This document shows positions 35,668-45,176 of a stretch of 64,000 nt of DNA, in pieces. Positions within the stretch are counted from its first letter, which is position 1, and the number at the start of each line of letters is the position of its first letter. Under the pieces are notes generated by a model, which was not told the origin of the DNA, ran no database searches, and saw only the letters and a program-made list of their open reading frames with translations. Source of the stretch: Ensifer adhaerens (lineage in GTDB: Bacteria; Pseudomonadota; Alphaproteobacteria; Rhizobiales; Rhizobiaceae); contig NZ_CP083350.1 of the NCBI RefSeq assembly GCF_020035535.1, forward strand, positions 1,870,501-1,934,500. The letters run 5' to 3'. Both the position numbers and the translations under genes were made by a program.

Positions 35668-37062
35668 TCAGCTGAGCGGAAAGCCCATGGCCGAGACCAT
35701 CTTCAGCCAAGGCTTGCGCCAACCGCCGGATTTGTCGGCGGTATCGAGCGCATACATGGTGACCTGCGCGCCGAGCCAGCGGAACGGCTCCGGCGGGATC
35801 GTATTCGGAAGGCTGGTGGCGAAATCCAGCCGGCTTTCCGGGGTCTTCGAGCCGTCGAGGATATCGAGAGCGATGCGCGCGCCGAAACGGGAGGCCGAAA
35901 CCCCAAAGCCGGAATAGCCGCCGGCATAGACGACCTTGTCGGCATAATAGCGCTGGAAATGCACCGCCATGCGAGTGCTGAGATCGATCGGCCCGCTCCA
36001 GGCGTGGCTGAAGCGCAAGCCTTCGAGTTGCGGAAATGTGTCGAAGAATGCAGCTGCCAGCGGCTCGTAGGTGTCGAGTTCGCGGTCGACCGAGGGGAAT
36101 GGGTCACCGGCAAACGCATAGGCAAGCCGCCCACCGAAGATGATGCGGTTGTCCTTGGTCAACCGCATGTAGTTCATCTGCGTGCGGGTGTCATACACAC
36201 CCTGCCGATGGCTCCAGCCGATTGAGGCCATGCGCTCCGCCGACAGCGGCTCCGTTGCCAGGACCCGGTCGCGAACCGCAACGACGCGGCGTTTGATGCG
36301 CTTGTGCCCGGACGTAAAGGCATTGGTGGCAAGCAGCACCTTCGGAGCGGTGGCGCTTCCGGATGGTGTCACGGCTTTCATCCGGTCGCCGAGGTCTTCG
36401 AGGCCGGTGAGTTCGGTGTTCTCGAAGACCTGGACACCGAGCGCGAGCGCGACCCGCTTCAGCCCGAAGGCGAGAAGGGCAGGGTGGACGGTGCCACAGA
36501 TGTGCTTCGACCAGACACCAGCCTTGTAACGCGGCGAGTTGATCTCGGCGCAGACGGCGCTCTGATCGAGGAAGACGGCCTGGTGGCCATATTTCAGGTG
36601 AAGCTCGTGCTCCTCGTGCAGCGCGTCGATATGGGCGTCGTCGACGGCGACCGTCAGTTCGCCGCCCCATTCGGCATGACAGTCGATCGCGTGTTCCTCA
36701 AGGGTGTGGAGGAAGCCGTGCATGTTCTCCTGGCCGAGCTTCTCAAGGGTTGCAATGTCCTTGGGAAAGATGCGCACCGCATTCGACAGCCCGTGCATGA
36801 CCGAGGTCGAGACGACACCACCCGGCCTGCCGGATGCGCCGTTGGCAACCGAGCCTTTCTCAATCAGGATGACGTCGATCTCGGGTTGGCGCTGCTTTGC
36901 CTGAATGGCGCCCCACAACCCGGTAAAGCCGCCGCCGACGACGAGCAGGTCTGCCTTGAGGTGACGGGTCAGTCGCTCTTTCGGCTCGGGCGCGTCCGGC
37001 CGGTCGAGCCAGAAAGGCGTCATCGTCACATCTGCAAGGGCTTTGCTTCTTACCTTGGTCAT
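35668..37062 (-). CDS. FAD-dependent amine/amino acid oxidase (DAO, PuuB-like)
   Basis: FAD oxidoreductase of 464 residues of the D-amino-acid-oxidase fold. The dinucleotide motif is VVGGGFTGLWGA at residues about 41-52, and the C-terminal FAD contact is the VVYAGGYSGFGVS region. It resembles gamma-glutamylputrescine oxidases, which use FAD and oxygen on an imine-forming amine. It is 14 bp downstream of a small cupin gene and near polyamine uptake and agmatinase-family genes, so a role in polyamine or amine breakdown is likely. Exact substrate is inferred only from context. Confidence 0.85.
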   Translation of the reverse strand: MTKVRSKALADVTMTPFWLDRPDAPEPKERLTRHLKADLLVVGGGFTGLWGAIQAKQRQPEIDVILIEKGSVANGASGRPGGVVSTSVMHGLSNAVRIFPKDIATLEKLGQENMHGFLHTLEEHAIDCHAEWGGELTVAVDDAHIDALHEEHELHLKYGHQAVFLDQSAVCAEINSPRYKAGVWSKHICGTVHPALLAFGLKRVALALGVQVFENTELTGLEDLGDRMKAVTPSGSATAPKVLLATNAFTSGHKRIKRRVVAVRDRVLATEPLSAERMASIGWSHRQGVYDTRTQMNYMRLTKDNRIIFGGRLAYAFAGDPFPSVDRELDTYEPLAAAFFDTFPQLEGLRFSHAWSGPIDLSTRMAVHFQRYYADKVVYAGGYSGFGVSASRFGARIALDILDGSKTPESRLDFATSLPNTIPPEPFRWLGAQVTMYALDTADKSGGWRKPWLKMVSAMGFPLS

Positions 37063-37076
37063 GGGGAGGCCTCACA

Positions 37077-37454
37077 TCACTTCGCGGCTGGCGCGGTATA
37101 GAGGACGTAGACTTTGCGCATCGTCTCCAGCACTTCGAAACGCACCTCGACGCCGGCCGGCAGGATATAGCTTTCGCCGGCTGAAAAGGTTTCGACCGAA
37201 CCGTCGGGGTTGGTAATGGCGACCTTGCCCGAGAGGATGACGCTGTATTCGTTGCCATCGGGGTAGGAGAGCATTTCCGCATAGGGCGTCGACTGCCAGG
37301 TGCCGATCACGACGGCCTTGTCGGGGCTTTCGAAATGAACGTCGCCGAGCTCGTTCGCAAAGCCGGAAAGGATTGCCTCCGGGGGGACGACGCTGCATTT
37401 TTCAAGCGCCTTGAGGCCGACACCATCGCGCCCGAGTTTGATGACCTTCGACAT
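37077..37454 (-). CDS. Small cupin-domain protein
   Basis: A 125-residue single-cupin protein with the two beta-barrel motifs visible as YPDGNEYSVILSGKVAI and FSAGESYILPAGVEVRF. Start ATG 37454 is five bases after GGAG; GTG 37460 is an alternative. Located first in a two-gene operon with the amine oxidase, it may bind a metal or sequester an intermediate. Cupins of this size often accompany amine oxidases in Rhizobiales; specific activity is unknown. Confidence 0.8.
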   Translation of the reverse strand: MSKVIKLGRDGVGLKALEKCSVVPPEAILSGFANELGDVHFESPDKAVVIGTWQSTPYAEMLSYPDGNEYSVILSGKVAITNPDGSVETFSAGESYILPAGVEVRFEVLETMRKVYVLYTAPAAK

Positions 37455-37840
37455 GTTCACTCCAGTTCAGAAAGACGAACGGCAAGATGATCGGCCGCGC
37501 ATCAGGGTTTCGTTGTTTGAAATCTTCGCAAGACGACGCGGTGCCAGAGATAAATGTCGTCTCGGCCGCAGCGCTTTGTTTTTGCAAGTCGGCGTTCTTA
37601 CTGCGCGGCTTGTCCCGTTTTTCTAAGTGGCCGTAATGACCTTAGGTATACGCCAAAGGGCTAGGTTGCGGGCGATAACGGCGCCCCGGAACGGGCTTGC
37701 AGGCCTTGCCTTGCCGGGTTTTGACGGCGATTGCCGTTGTTTTGCTAGGTCCAAACGTTAGTTTTGGAAATCCCGTAGTGAAAATCAGTTACTTGCGACG
37801 AACCCAACCTTCGCCTAGTCTGCGCTTGGAGGAGAACAAC
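37455..37840. promoter_or_regulatory. Divergent region between cupin/oxidase operon and LuxR gene
   Basis: About 385 bp with no supported gene. It contains TCCAAA (37750-37755) and TTTGGA (37763-37768), a 6-base inverted repeat with a 7-base spacer, 72 bp before the LuxR start. This is a candidate operator for the adjacent regulator. Confidence 0.4.
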
Positions 37841-38722
37841 ATGAAAGACGATGCGATCATCAAAGTCTGCGCGCCGGCGCAGCAGACCCGCGTGGGTGAT
37901 CTGGCGCTGTCCCTGATGGAGGGGGTTGGCCGTTCGGATTTCCAGGATCGCCTGGCACAGTCGCTGAAGCGGCACGTCGCGGTGGATGCGGGGCTGATGC
38001 TGCTTTATCGGCGCGGCGCGGCGCCGAAGATCCTGTTCAACGACTGGCGCACGGACAAGGGGCTTTCCGATATCCGCGCCTATCTACAGGGGCCGTACCG
38101 GCTCGATCCGTTCTATCGGCTGGCGCTCGACAACGGTGATGACGGTCTCTACCGCCTGAGGCAGATCGATCCGTCGTTCGACCGATCGCAATATTACCGC
38201 GATTACTACCGCCACTCGGGCCTGCACGACGAGTTCAATTTCTTCATCGGCATCGATGCCGACACGAAGATCGCGATTTCGCTGGCGCGACGCCACGCGC
38301 ACGCGGCCTTCAGCGGAGAAGACCAGGATTTCCTGCAGAGCGCGGCACCGCTGCTCAGCATGGCCGTGCTTCGGCATTATCGTGACCTCAGACCCGAAAG
38401 CCTCGGCGAAGATGGCTCGCCGCTGCAAAGCGCCCTGGCGCAGGCAATCCGCAACTTCGGCCGCAGCCTGCTGACCGACCGTGAGTGCCAGGTCGCGCAG
38501 ATGATCCTGCGCGGTTACTCGGTCAAGGGGGCGGCGGAAAAGCTCGGCATATCGCCGGCTACCGTCAAGCTGCACCGCCGCAATCTCTATGCGAAGCTCG
38601 ACATCACATCGCAGACCGCACTGTTCTCGCTGTTCCTCGACGCCGTGTCTTCGGCGAACAATGCCTTCGAGGATCCGCTGGCCACGTATCTTTCGCCGGG
38701 TGTCGCGCTGAAGCCGCACTGA
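37841..38722 (+). CDS. LuxR-type transcriptional regulator
   Basis: A 293-residue regulator with a C-terminal LuxR helix-turn-helix (LTDRECQVAQMILRGYSVKGAAEKLGISPATVKLHRRNLYAKL, residues about 209-252). The N-terminal sensory region is not the autoinducer-binding domain of quorum-sensing LuxR; its closest look is a GAF/PAS-like module. ATG 37841 follows GGAGGAG. It faces convergently into the polyamine importer and divergently from the amine oxidase operon, so it probably controls one or both. Effector unknown. Confidence 0.82.
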   Translation: MKDDAIIKVCAPAQQTRVGDLALSLMEGVGRSDFQDRLAQSLKRHVAVDAGLMLLYRRGAAPKILFNDWRTDKGLSDIRAYLQGPYRLDPFYRLALDNGDDGLYRLRQIDPSFDRSQYYRDYYRHSGLHDEFNFFIGIDADTKIAISLARRHAHAAFSGEDQDFLQSAAPLLSMAVLRHYRDLRPESLGEDGSPLQSALAQAIRNFGRSLLTDRECQVAQMILRGYSVKGAAEKLGISPATVKLHRRNLYAKLDITSQTALFSLFLDAVSSANNAFEDPLATYLSPGVALKPH

Positions 38723-38776
38723 TTTCGCTCACTACGTCCTCAATTCCGGGGAAAACCATCTTCCTCGGAACTGCCC

Positions 38777-39574
38777 TCAAGCTGCGGCGCTCACCCGTTG
38801 TTCCGAGCGCCGCGAGACCAGTTGGGCCGCGATCAATCCCAGCACCACGATGCCGAGGATGATCGTCGAGATCGCGTTGATCTCCGGCGTCACGCCGAAC
38901 TTGATCTGCGAATAGATCTTCATCGGCAGGGTCGAGGCGCCCGGTCCTGTGGTGAAGCTCGAAATGACCAGATCGTCCAGCGACAGGGTGAAGGACAGGA
39001 GCCAGGCGGAGACGATGGCCGGGATCATGTTCGGTAAGGCAACGCTGACGAATGCCTTGGCCGGCGGGCAGCCGAGATCGCGGGCCGCCTCTTCCAGCGA
39101 CGGGTCGAGTTCCACCAGCCGCGACTGCAGCACGACGGTTGCAAAGCAGAGCGTGAAGGTCGTGTGCGCCAGCGTGATGGTGAGCGGCCCGCGATCGATC
39201 CCAAGCGTCACGAACATCAAGAGCATCGACACCGCCATCACCACTTCCGGCATGACCATGGGCGCAAGCAGCATGCCGTTCAAGAGCGCCCGGCCGCGGA
39301 AGCGACGCAGCCGCACCATGACGACCGCCGCGAGCGTCCCGAGAATGGTTGCTGCAGTGGCGGAGACCGCCGCGACCAGGAAGCTGACTTTCGCACCCTC
39401 GATGATCGAGGGATTGTTGAGAACGGTCGCATACCATTGGGTCGAGAAGCCGCCCCAGACCGTCACGAGTTTCGAGCCGTTGAAGCTGTAGATGACGAGA
39501 ACGACGATCGGCAGATAGAGGAAGGCGAGGCCGAACAGGATCGACAGCCGATTGAACCAGCTTGGTTTTGTCAT
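38777..39574 (-). CDS. Polyamine-type ABC permease, PotI/PotC-like
   Basis: Inner-membrane permease of 265 residues with six helices and the docking loop around DPSLEEAARDLGCPPAKAFVSVALPNM. It is the last gene of a four-gene importer operon. The PotC/PotI family imports putrescine or spermidine; together with the agmatinase-family gene on the other strand this supports a polyamine substrate. Gap to the upstream permease gene is 10 bp. Confidence 0.9.
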   Translation of the reverse strand: MTKPSWFNRLSILFGLAFLYLPIVVLVIYSFNGSKLVTVWGGFSTQWYATVLNNPSIIEGAKVSFLVAAVSATAATILGTLAAVVMVRLRRFRGRALLNGMLLAPMVMPEVVMAVSMLLMFVTLGIDRGPLTITLAHTTFTLCFATVVLQSRLVELDPSLEEAARDLGCPPAKAFVSVALPNMIPAIVSAWLLSFTLSLDDLVISSFTTGPGASTLPMKIYSQIKFGVTPEINAISTIILGIVVLGLIAAQLVSRRSEQRVSAAA

Positions 39575-39584
39575 GGCCAGCTCC

Positions 39585-40487
39585 TCAGGCTCGCTCGCGC
39601 GACTGGCGCGATTGGAAATAGACGATCGGCACGACCAGCAACGCGAGCAGCACGATCGTCACGGCAGCAGCCATCGGCCAGTCGCGATTGTTGAAGAATT
39701 CGAGCCAGATGGCGCGGCCAATCATCTGGGTGTCGGCGCCACCTAGGAGATCCGGGATCACGAACTCGCCAACGACGGGAATGAAGACCAGCGCGCAGCC
39801 GGCCAAAACGCCGGGCAGGCTCAAGGGGAAGGTGACCCGCCAGAAGGCCGAGATACGCGAGCAGCCGAGGTCGCGCGCCGCCTCGATCAGCGTGCGGTCG
39901 GCACTGCTCAAGTTCGAGTAGATCGGCAGCACCATGAAGGGCAGGTAGGTATAGATGATGCCGATGTAGATCGCCGTCTCGGTGTTCAGGATGCGCAGAG
40001 GTTCGCTGATCAGGCCAAGCTTCAAGAGCAGCGCGTTCAGAAGACCGTCGTTTCGCAGAATGCTCATCCAGGAATAGACGCGGATCAGCATCGAACTCCA
40101 GAACGGCACGATCACAAGGAAGACCAGCAGCGACCGCGACGACGGCGAACATGAGGCAATACCATAGGCAAGCGGATAGGCGATGAAGAGCATGGCTGCG
40201 GTCGAAATCGCCGCGATCTTGAGGCTCGTCAGATAGGCCAGCAGATAGGTGTCGTCCGTGAGAACATAGAGGAAATTCTCGAAGTTGAGCCGGAGATTAA
40301 GGATCGATCCGTCCCAGGCCGTCAGCGGCTCGAAGGGCGGCATGCCGAGCCGCACGGTCGAGAGGCTGATGCCGGCAACGAGCGCGAAGGGCGCCAGGAA
40401 CAGGACCAGAAGCCAGGCATAGGGTATGGCGATCAGGAGCCGCTTGCCCCAGTTCGTCTTTGCGGACGGTGTCGCTGCCGTGAGCAT
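39585..40487 (-). CDS. Polyamine-type ABC permease, PotH/PotB-like
   Basis: Inner-membrane permease of 300 residues, partner of the preceding permease. The docking loop is EAARDLGCSRISAFWRVTFPLSLPGV, and the six hydrophobic segments are clear. Its start at 40487 follows the ATPase gene after 9 bp. In PotFGHI-type systems the two permeases form a heterodimeric channel. Confidence 0.9.
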   Translation of the reverse strand: MLTAATPSAKTNWGKRLLIAIPYAWLLVLFLAPFALVAGISLSTVRLGMPPFEPLTAWDGSILNLRLNFENFLYVLTDDTYLLAYLTSLKIAAISTAAMLFIAYPLAYGIASCSPSSRSLLVFLVIVPFWSSMLIRVYSWMSILRNDGLLNALLLKLGLISEPLRILNTETAIYIGIIYTYLPFMVLPIYSNLSSADRTLIEAARDLGCSRISAFWRVTFPLSLPGVLAGCALVFIPVVGEFVIPDLLGGADTQMIGRAIWLEFFNNRDWPMAAAVTIVLLALLVVPIVYFQSRQSRERA

Positions 40488-40496
40488 GGGAACCTC

Positions 40497-41564
40497 CTAT
40501 TCGGCCAACAGCCGGCTTGCCTGCGGCGACCAGCTCGCAAACACCTGATCGCCGACGCGAAGATCGCTTTCGGTGCCGAGGTTGACCCGTCGTGCGTCGA
40601 GCGTAGCTCCCGATTTCAGCCGCACCCGGTAGTGCCGTTCGACGCCGGTATAGGTGAGTTGCTCCACGGTGCCTTCAAGCCCGCCGCCCGAAGTCGCGAG
40701 TTCCACCCGCTCCGGGCGAACCGAGACCCAGAACGGCCGATCGAGTGCCACCCGGTCGGTGAAGGCGGCGCGGACGCCGCCGCCGGCCTCATCGCTGTCG
40801 ATTCTAAGCTCTTCGCCATTGCGCTTCGCGCGTCCGCCGGCGAAGACATTGGTCTCTCCGAGGAACTTTGCGACATAGCGCGATCGCGGCGTCTCGTAGA
40901 CCTCCGAAGGCGTGCCGACCTGCAGCACCTGGCCCTGCTTCATGATGGCGATGCGGGTGGAAACGGTCATCGCCTCATGCTGGTCATGGGTGACGATGAT
41001 GAAGGTGAGGCCGAGCTCCCGCTGCAGACGGACGAGTTCGAGTTGCGTTTCGGTGCGCAGGTTCTTGTCGAGTGCGCCGAGCGGCTCGTCGAGAAGCAGA
41101 ACCTTCGGCCGCTTGACCAGCGCACGGGCGAGCGCCACGCGCTGGCGCTGGCCGCCGGAAAGCTGTGCCGGCTTGCGATCGAGCAGCGCCGTCAGCTGCA
41201 ATTTCTCCGCAACCTCGTCGATGCGCTTCCTGATCTCAAGCTTTTCAAGACCATCCTGCTGCAATCCGAAGGCGATGTTCTTGCCGACGGTCAGGTGCGG
41301 AAACAACGCATAGGACTGGAACATCATGTTGGTCGGCCGCCGGTGCGCCGGAACATCGGTGACGTCGGCTCCCTCCAGCTTGATGGCGCCGGATGTCGGC
41401 GTCTCGAAGCCGGCGATCATCCGGAGCAGCGTCGACTTTCCGCAGCCCGAGGGGCCGAGAAGCGAGAAGAACTCGCCCTTCTCGATGCCCAGGTTGATGT
41501 TGTTGACAGCGGTGACGACGCCATAGGACTTCGCCAGGTTCTCGATCGAAATATAGGATTGCAC
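40497..41564 (-). CDS. Polyamine-type ABC ATPase, PotG/PotA-like
   Basis: ATPase of 355 residues. Walker A is GPSGCGKST, the signature is LSGGQRQR and Walker B is VLLLDEPLGALD, all intact. The C-terminal TOBE domain (residues about 275-350, with SVRPERVEL) is the regulatory part of PotA/PotG ATPases. It lies downstream of the binding-protein gene by 30 bp. Confidence 0.92.
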   Translation of the reverse strand: MQSYISIENLAKSYGVVTAVNNINLGIEKGEFFSLLGPSGCGKSTLLRMIAGFETPTSGAIKLEGADVTDVPAHRRPTNMMFQSYALFPHLTVGKNIAFGLQQDGLEKLEIRKRIDEVAEKLQLTALLDRKPAQLSGGQRQRVALARALVKRPKVLLLDEPLGALDKNLRTETQLELVRLQRELGLTFIIVTHDQHEAMTVSTRIAIMKQGQVLQVGTPSEVYETPRSRYVAKFLGETNVFAGGRAKRNGEELRIDSDEAGGGVRAAFTDRVALDRPFWVSVRPERVELATSGGGLEGTVEQLTYTGVERHYRVRLKSGATLDARRVNLGTESDLRVGDQVFASWSPQASRLLAE

Positions 41565-41594
41565 GGGGTTTGGTCCTGCTGTTGACGGTGCGCG

Positions 41595-42701
41595 CTATTG
41601 GCCGGCCCTGAATGCCGACCAGACGCGAGTGCGCTCGCGCGTCTGACGCGGCGGCAGCGACTTGTCGACGAAGAGCTTGGAACGAACGTCGGCAGGAGGA
41701 TAGATGTTCGGGTTGTCGCGGATGCCGGCGTCAACCTCGGCGGTCGCTGCGGCATTGGCGTTGGCGTAGAAGACGTGGTTGCTGATCGCGGCAACCGTCT
41801 TCGGCTCGAGGATATAGTCGATGAAGGCAAGCGCCTGCTCCGGATCCGGCGCATCGGCCGGGATCGCCATCGTGTCGAAGGAGATGATCGTTCCTTCCTT
41901 CGGGATCGAATAGTCGACCTTGACGCCGGTTTCCGCTTCTTCCGCGCGGGCAGCCGCAATTCCGGCGTCGCCACTCCACATCAGCGCCAGGCAGAGCTGG
42001 CCGGACGCCATGTCGGCCACGAGCTGGCCGCTCTGCATGTGACGGATGAAGGGACGCAGCTTCAGCAGCAGCTCCTTCGCCCTGTCGAGGTCTTCCGCTT
42101 TGGTGGAATAAGGGTCGAGGCCGAGGTAGTTGAGCGCGATCGGGATCACCTCGTTCGGCGCGTCGACGATGCCGATACCGCAATCCTGGAACTTCTCGGC
42201 GACCTCCGGTTTGAAGAACATGTCGAGGCTGTTCGTCGGCGCATTGGGAAGGCGCTCGCCGACGAGCTTGGCGTTGTAGGCGACGCCTGTCGTCAGCCAC
42301 ATGTAAGGAACGAGATACTTGTTCTCCGGGTCATGCTCGGCGACGAGCTTCAGCAGATCCTTGTCGAGATTGCCGTAGTTCTTGAGCGCCGTGACGTCGA
42401 TCGGCTTCAGTGCGCCGGATTGGATGAGCCGTTCGCCGACCGTGGCGCTCGGGAAGGCGACATCGAAACCGCTGCCGCCGGCGAGCAGCCGGGTCTCGAG
42501 CACTTCAAGCGAATCGTAGAAGTCGACGCGGGTTTCGGTACCGGTGCGGGCCTGGAAGTTCGAAACCGTATCTTCGGCGAAGTAGTCGGAGAAGTTGTAG
42601 ATGAACAGCTTGTCCTGCGCCTGGGCGGTCGTCGAGACCGCGATAGCGGCGAGCGATGCCGCAAACATGGAGCGCAGTGCGGTGCGGGTAAAGTTTTGCA
42701 T
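41595..42701 (-). CDS. Polyamine-type ABC substrate-binding protein, PotF/PotD-like
   Basis: Periplasmic binding protein of 368 residues. A Sec signal (TALRSMFAASLAAIAVSTTAQA) is followed by the PotF-like LFIYNFSDYFAEDTVSNF and PYMWLTTGVAYN segments. ATG 42701 follows GGGAGGAACC; the open frame's earlier start at 42959 is not used. It is the first gene of the importer operon and is divergent from the agmatinase-family gene 241 bp away. Putrescine, spermidine or a guanidino compound is possible. Confidence 0.9.
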   Translation of the reverse strand: MQNFTRTALRSMFAASLAAIAVSTTAQAQDKLFIYNFSDYFAEDTVSNFQARTGTETRVDFYDSLEVLETRLLAGGSGFDVAFPSATVGERLIQSGALKPIDVTALKNYGNLDKDLLKLVAEHDPENKYLVPYMWLTTGVAYNAKLVGERLPNAPTNSLDMFFKPEVAEKFQDCGIGIVDAPNEVIPIALNYLGLDPYSTKAEDLDRAKELLLKLRPFIRHMQSGQLVADMASGQLCLALMWSGDAGIAAARAEEAETGVKVDYSIPKEGTIISFDTMAIPADAPDPEQALAFIDYILEPKTVAAISNHVFYANANAAATAEVDAGIRDNPNIYPPADVRSKLFVDKSLPPRQTRERTRVWSAFRAGQ

Positions 42702-42850
42702 GGTTCCTCCCAAGGACATCGTATTTTTGTTTTCGCCAAAGTGATCGGCGGGTCCCGCGAGGGCAACACTCCCTTTGGCTAGGTGCGGCGAGCCAAGCGT
42801 CGACGTAAATGGCAATCGACGCCTGCCTTCGCTGGGTCGACCATGTTGGT

Positions 42851-42880
42851 TTGATCGCGATCGAAGTAACATTCGATCAA
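42851..42880. promoter_or_regulatory. Inverted repeat in the polyamine divergent promoter
   Basis: TTGATCG (42851-42857) and CGATCAA (42874-42880) are perfect 7-base arms with a 16-base spacer, lying 62 bp before the agmatinase-family start and within the divergent promoter of the importer operon. It could bind a regulator of both, such as the LuxR protein; no proof in the sequence. Confidence 0.4.
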
Positions 42881-42942
42881 TGGGCATTTCTCGGCCCGCA
42901 GCGCCTGATAGGGTTCCGGCGAAATCAAAAGGGAGAGCTTCG

Positions 42943-43896
42943 ATGGATGAGAAATTCAATCAGCCGCTGGGCGGCAACGACATGCCCCGCTTCGGTGGGC
43001 CGGGTACGATGATGCGCCTTCCCACCGCGGCGTCGGCTGAAGGCCTCGATGCCTGCTTCGTCGGGATCCCCATGGATATCGGCGCATCCAACCGTTCCGG
43101 CACGCGCTACGGGCCACGGCAGATCCGTGCCGAATCCGTGATGATCCGCCCCTACAACATGGCGACGGGCGCTGCCCCCTTCGAAAGCCTGCAGGTGGCC
43201 GATATCGGCGACATCGCCATCAACACCTTCAACCTGCCGGCCAACATGGAGATCATCACCCGCAACATCGGCGAGATCCTCAAGCACGACTGCATTCCGC
43301 TGACGCTTGGCGGCGATCACACGATCAGCTACCCGATCCTGAAGGCGATTGCCGAAAAGCACGGGCCGGTCGCCCTCATTCATGTCGATGCCCACGCGGA
43401 CATCAACGACACGATGTTCGGCGAGAAGATCGCGCACGGTACGCCGTTCCGGCGCGCCTACGAGGATGGTTGCCTCAATCCCAATCTGGTGTTTCAGATC
43501 GGCCTGCGCGGCACCGGCTATGCGTCCGACGACTTCGACTGGTCACGCGACAAGGGCTTTACCGTCGTTCCGGCGGAGGAATGCTGGCACAAGTCGCTCG
43601 TGCCGCTGATCGAAGGCATCCGCGCCAAGATCGGCAACCACAAGACTTACCTGACCTTCGATATCGACAGTCTCGATCCGGCCTATGCTCCCGGCACCGG
43701 CACGCCCGAGATCGGTGGCCTGACCATCATCCAGGCGATCGAAATCATCCGCGGCTGCCGCGGCCTCAATCTCGTCGGCGCCGATCTCGTGGAGGTGAGC
43801 CCGCCTTTCGACACGACCGGGACGACGGCGATCACGGCGGCGAACCTTCTTTACGAAATGCTCTGCGTGCTGCCGGGTGTGAAGTACAAGCGCTAG
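42943..43896 (+). CDS. speB: Agmatinase/ureohydrolase family enzyme
   Basis: Binuclear manganese ureohydrolase of 317 residues. All metal motifs are present: GGDHTI, then HVDAHADIND with its His-Asp-His-Asp set, and FDIDSLDPAYAPGTGTPE. It hydrolyses a guanidino compound to an amine and urea; agmatine giving putrescine is usual, guanidinobutyrate is the alternative known in this family. Start ATG 42943 follows GGGAGAG; an earlier in-frame codon at 42775 is not used. It is divergent from the polyamine importer. Confidence 0.88.
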   Translation: MDEKFNQPLGGNDMPRFGGPGTMMRLPTAASAEGLDACFVGIPMDIGASNRSGTRYGPRQIRAESVMIRPYNMATGAAPFESLQVADIGDIAINTFNLPANMEIITRNIGEILKHDCIPLTLGGDHTISYPILKAIAEKHGPVALIHVDAHADINDTMFGEKIAHGTPFRRAYEDGCLNPNLVFQIGLRGTGYASDDFDWSRDKGFTVVPAEECWHKSLVPLIEGIRAKIGNHKTYLTFDIDSLDPAYAPGTGTPEIGGLTIIQAIEIIRGCRGLNLVGADLVEVSPPFDTTGTTAITAANLLYEMLCVLPGVKYKR

Positions 43897-43926
43897 CCTG
43901 CCGGAGAGCCTGGAGACGAATTGGCG

Positions 43927-43946
43927 GGAGGCCGTAGGCGGCCTCC
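43927..43946 (+). terminator. Hairpin after the agmatinase gene
   Basis: GGAGGCC (43927-43933) and GGCCTCC (43940-43946) form a perfect 7-bp stem with a 6-base loop, 30 bp past the stop codon. A short run TTCC follows, so termination strength is moderate. Confidence 0.5.
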
Positions 43947-43972
43947 TTCCCGATGCATCTTTGCGAAAGTGT

Positions 43973-44941
43973 CTAGCTCTTTGCCGGCCGCAGGCGGCTC
44001 CAGAGCGGCGCCACCACATTGCCCATGATGATAATGGTTGCAGCGCCGACGACCATGGCAAGCAGTGCCTGGAGCGCCGAGGTTGTGAACCAGCCGACGA
44101 CCGCCGGCGCGATCGTCAGCGTGTGGGCAACGCTTTCGGAGATGTCGTGGATGAAATGTTCCGGCCCAGCCTGGCCCAGTTGCGCCATGCCGTGCACGAG
44201 AATGCTGCCGCCGACCCAGAGCATGGCCGCGGTGCCGATCGCGGCAAGGACCTTCAGGAATGCGGGCATGCCGAGAACGAGGCCGCGGCCGAGAACGCGC
44301 AGGGCGGACAGCGGGTTCTTCGCCAGCGCTATGCCGGCATCGTCGGCCTTGACGATGAGCGCCACGACGCCATAGACCGCAAGGGTAATCAGGATGCCGA
44401 CGCCCGCGAGTACAATGCCCTGCATGTAGATGTCGGCATCGGCCACGGTCGACAGGGTCAGCGCCATGATCTCGGCAGAGAGAATGAAGTCGGTGCGGAT
44501 GGCGCCGGTTACCTTCTCGTTTTCAAGCGCCACCGGATCGCTCTTTTCGCCGAGCACCGCTTCCTCGTGCGCGTGGGCCGCATGCGGAAAGACGGCGCCG
44601 TAAAGCTTCTCGGCACCCTCGTAGCAGAGATAGACGCCGCCGAGCATCAGCAGCGGCGTTATCGCCCAGGGCGCGAAATAGCCGAGCAGCAGCGCGCCAG
44701 GCAAAAGGAAAAGCAACTTGTTCTTCAGCGATCCGAGCGCGATCCGTGCAATGATCGGCAGTTCCCGTTCAGGCGTCAGTCCCACCACATAGCGCGGGGT
44801 CACCGCGGCGTCGTCGATCACGACGCCGGCTGCCTTGGCACTGGCCTTCGCGGTTTGGGCCGCCACGTCGTCCAGCGAAGCGGCCGTCAGCTTGGCGATG
44901 GCCACGATGTCGTCGAGGAGGGCGATGAGACCTGTGGCCAT
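43973..44941 (-). CDS. DUF808 family inner-membrane protein (YedI-like)
   Basis: A 322-residue membrane protein of the DUF808/YedI family. The N-terminus ATGLIALLDDIVAIAKLTAAS and the following AAQTAKASAKAAGVVIDDAAVTPRYV are highly typical. It has about eight hydrophobic segments. Its function is unknown in any species. Its start is the last chromosomal landmark before the transposition island on the right. Confidence 0.85.
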   Translation of the reverse strand: MATGLIALLDDIVAIAKLTAASLDDVAAQTAKASAKAAGVVIDDAAVTPRYVVGLTPERELPIIARIALGSLKNKLLFLLPGALLLGYFAPWAITPLLMLGGVYLCYEGAEKLYGAVFPHAAHAHEEAVLGEKSDPVALENEKVTGAIRTDFILSAEIMALTLSTVADADIYMQGIVLAGVGILITLAVYGVVALIVKADDAGIALAKNPLSALRVLGRGLVLGMPAFLKVLAAIGTAAMLWVGGSILVHGMAQLGQAGPEHFIHDISESVAHTLTIAPAVVGWFTTSALQALLAMVVGAATIIIMGNVVAPLWSRLRPAKS

Positions 44942-45101
44942 AAGTTGCTAACCCCTTGAGAAGAATCCGAGAAATGCGGCTCCTGAAGCGCCAGTAACCA
45001 CCATGGCGTGCCGAGTCAACGACAGCCGGATGACATTGAAAGGTCGTCGGCCGCGCGCGGCGAGCTCGATCTTGGTTATCAAATCGTGTGTTAGAAGCAT
45101 C

Positions 45102-45176
45102 TAGGTTTGGCTCAACGCGTCTGCAAGCCATTGATTTCTCGTATCCCGTTTCGAGTTCGGCATTTAGGTTTGGCTC
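45102..45176 (+). repeat. Two direct repeats near tns operon end, possible TnsB sites
   Basis: TAGGTTTGGCTCAA at 45102-45115 and TAGGTTTGGCTCGA at 45165-45178 agree at 13 of 14 bases. Tn7-like ends carry several direct TnsB-binding repeats spaced by tens of bases, which this resembles. No inverted copies were found on the other side of the island, so this remains a suggestion. Confidence 0.35.
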
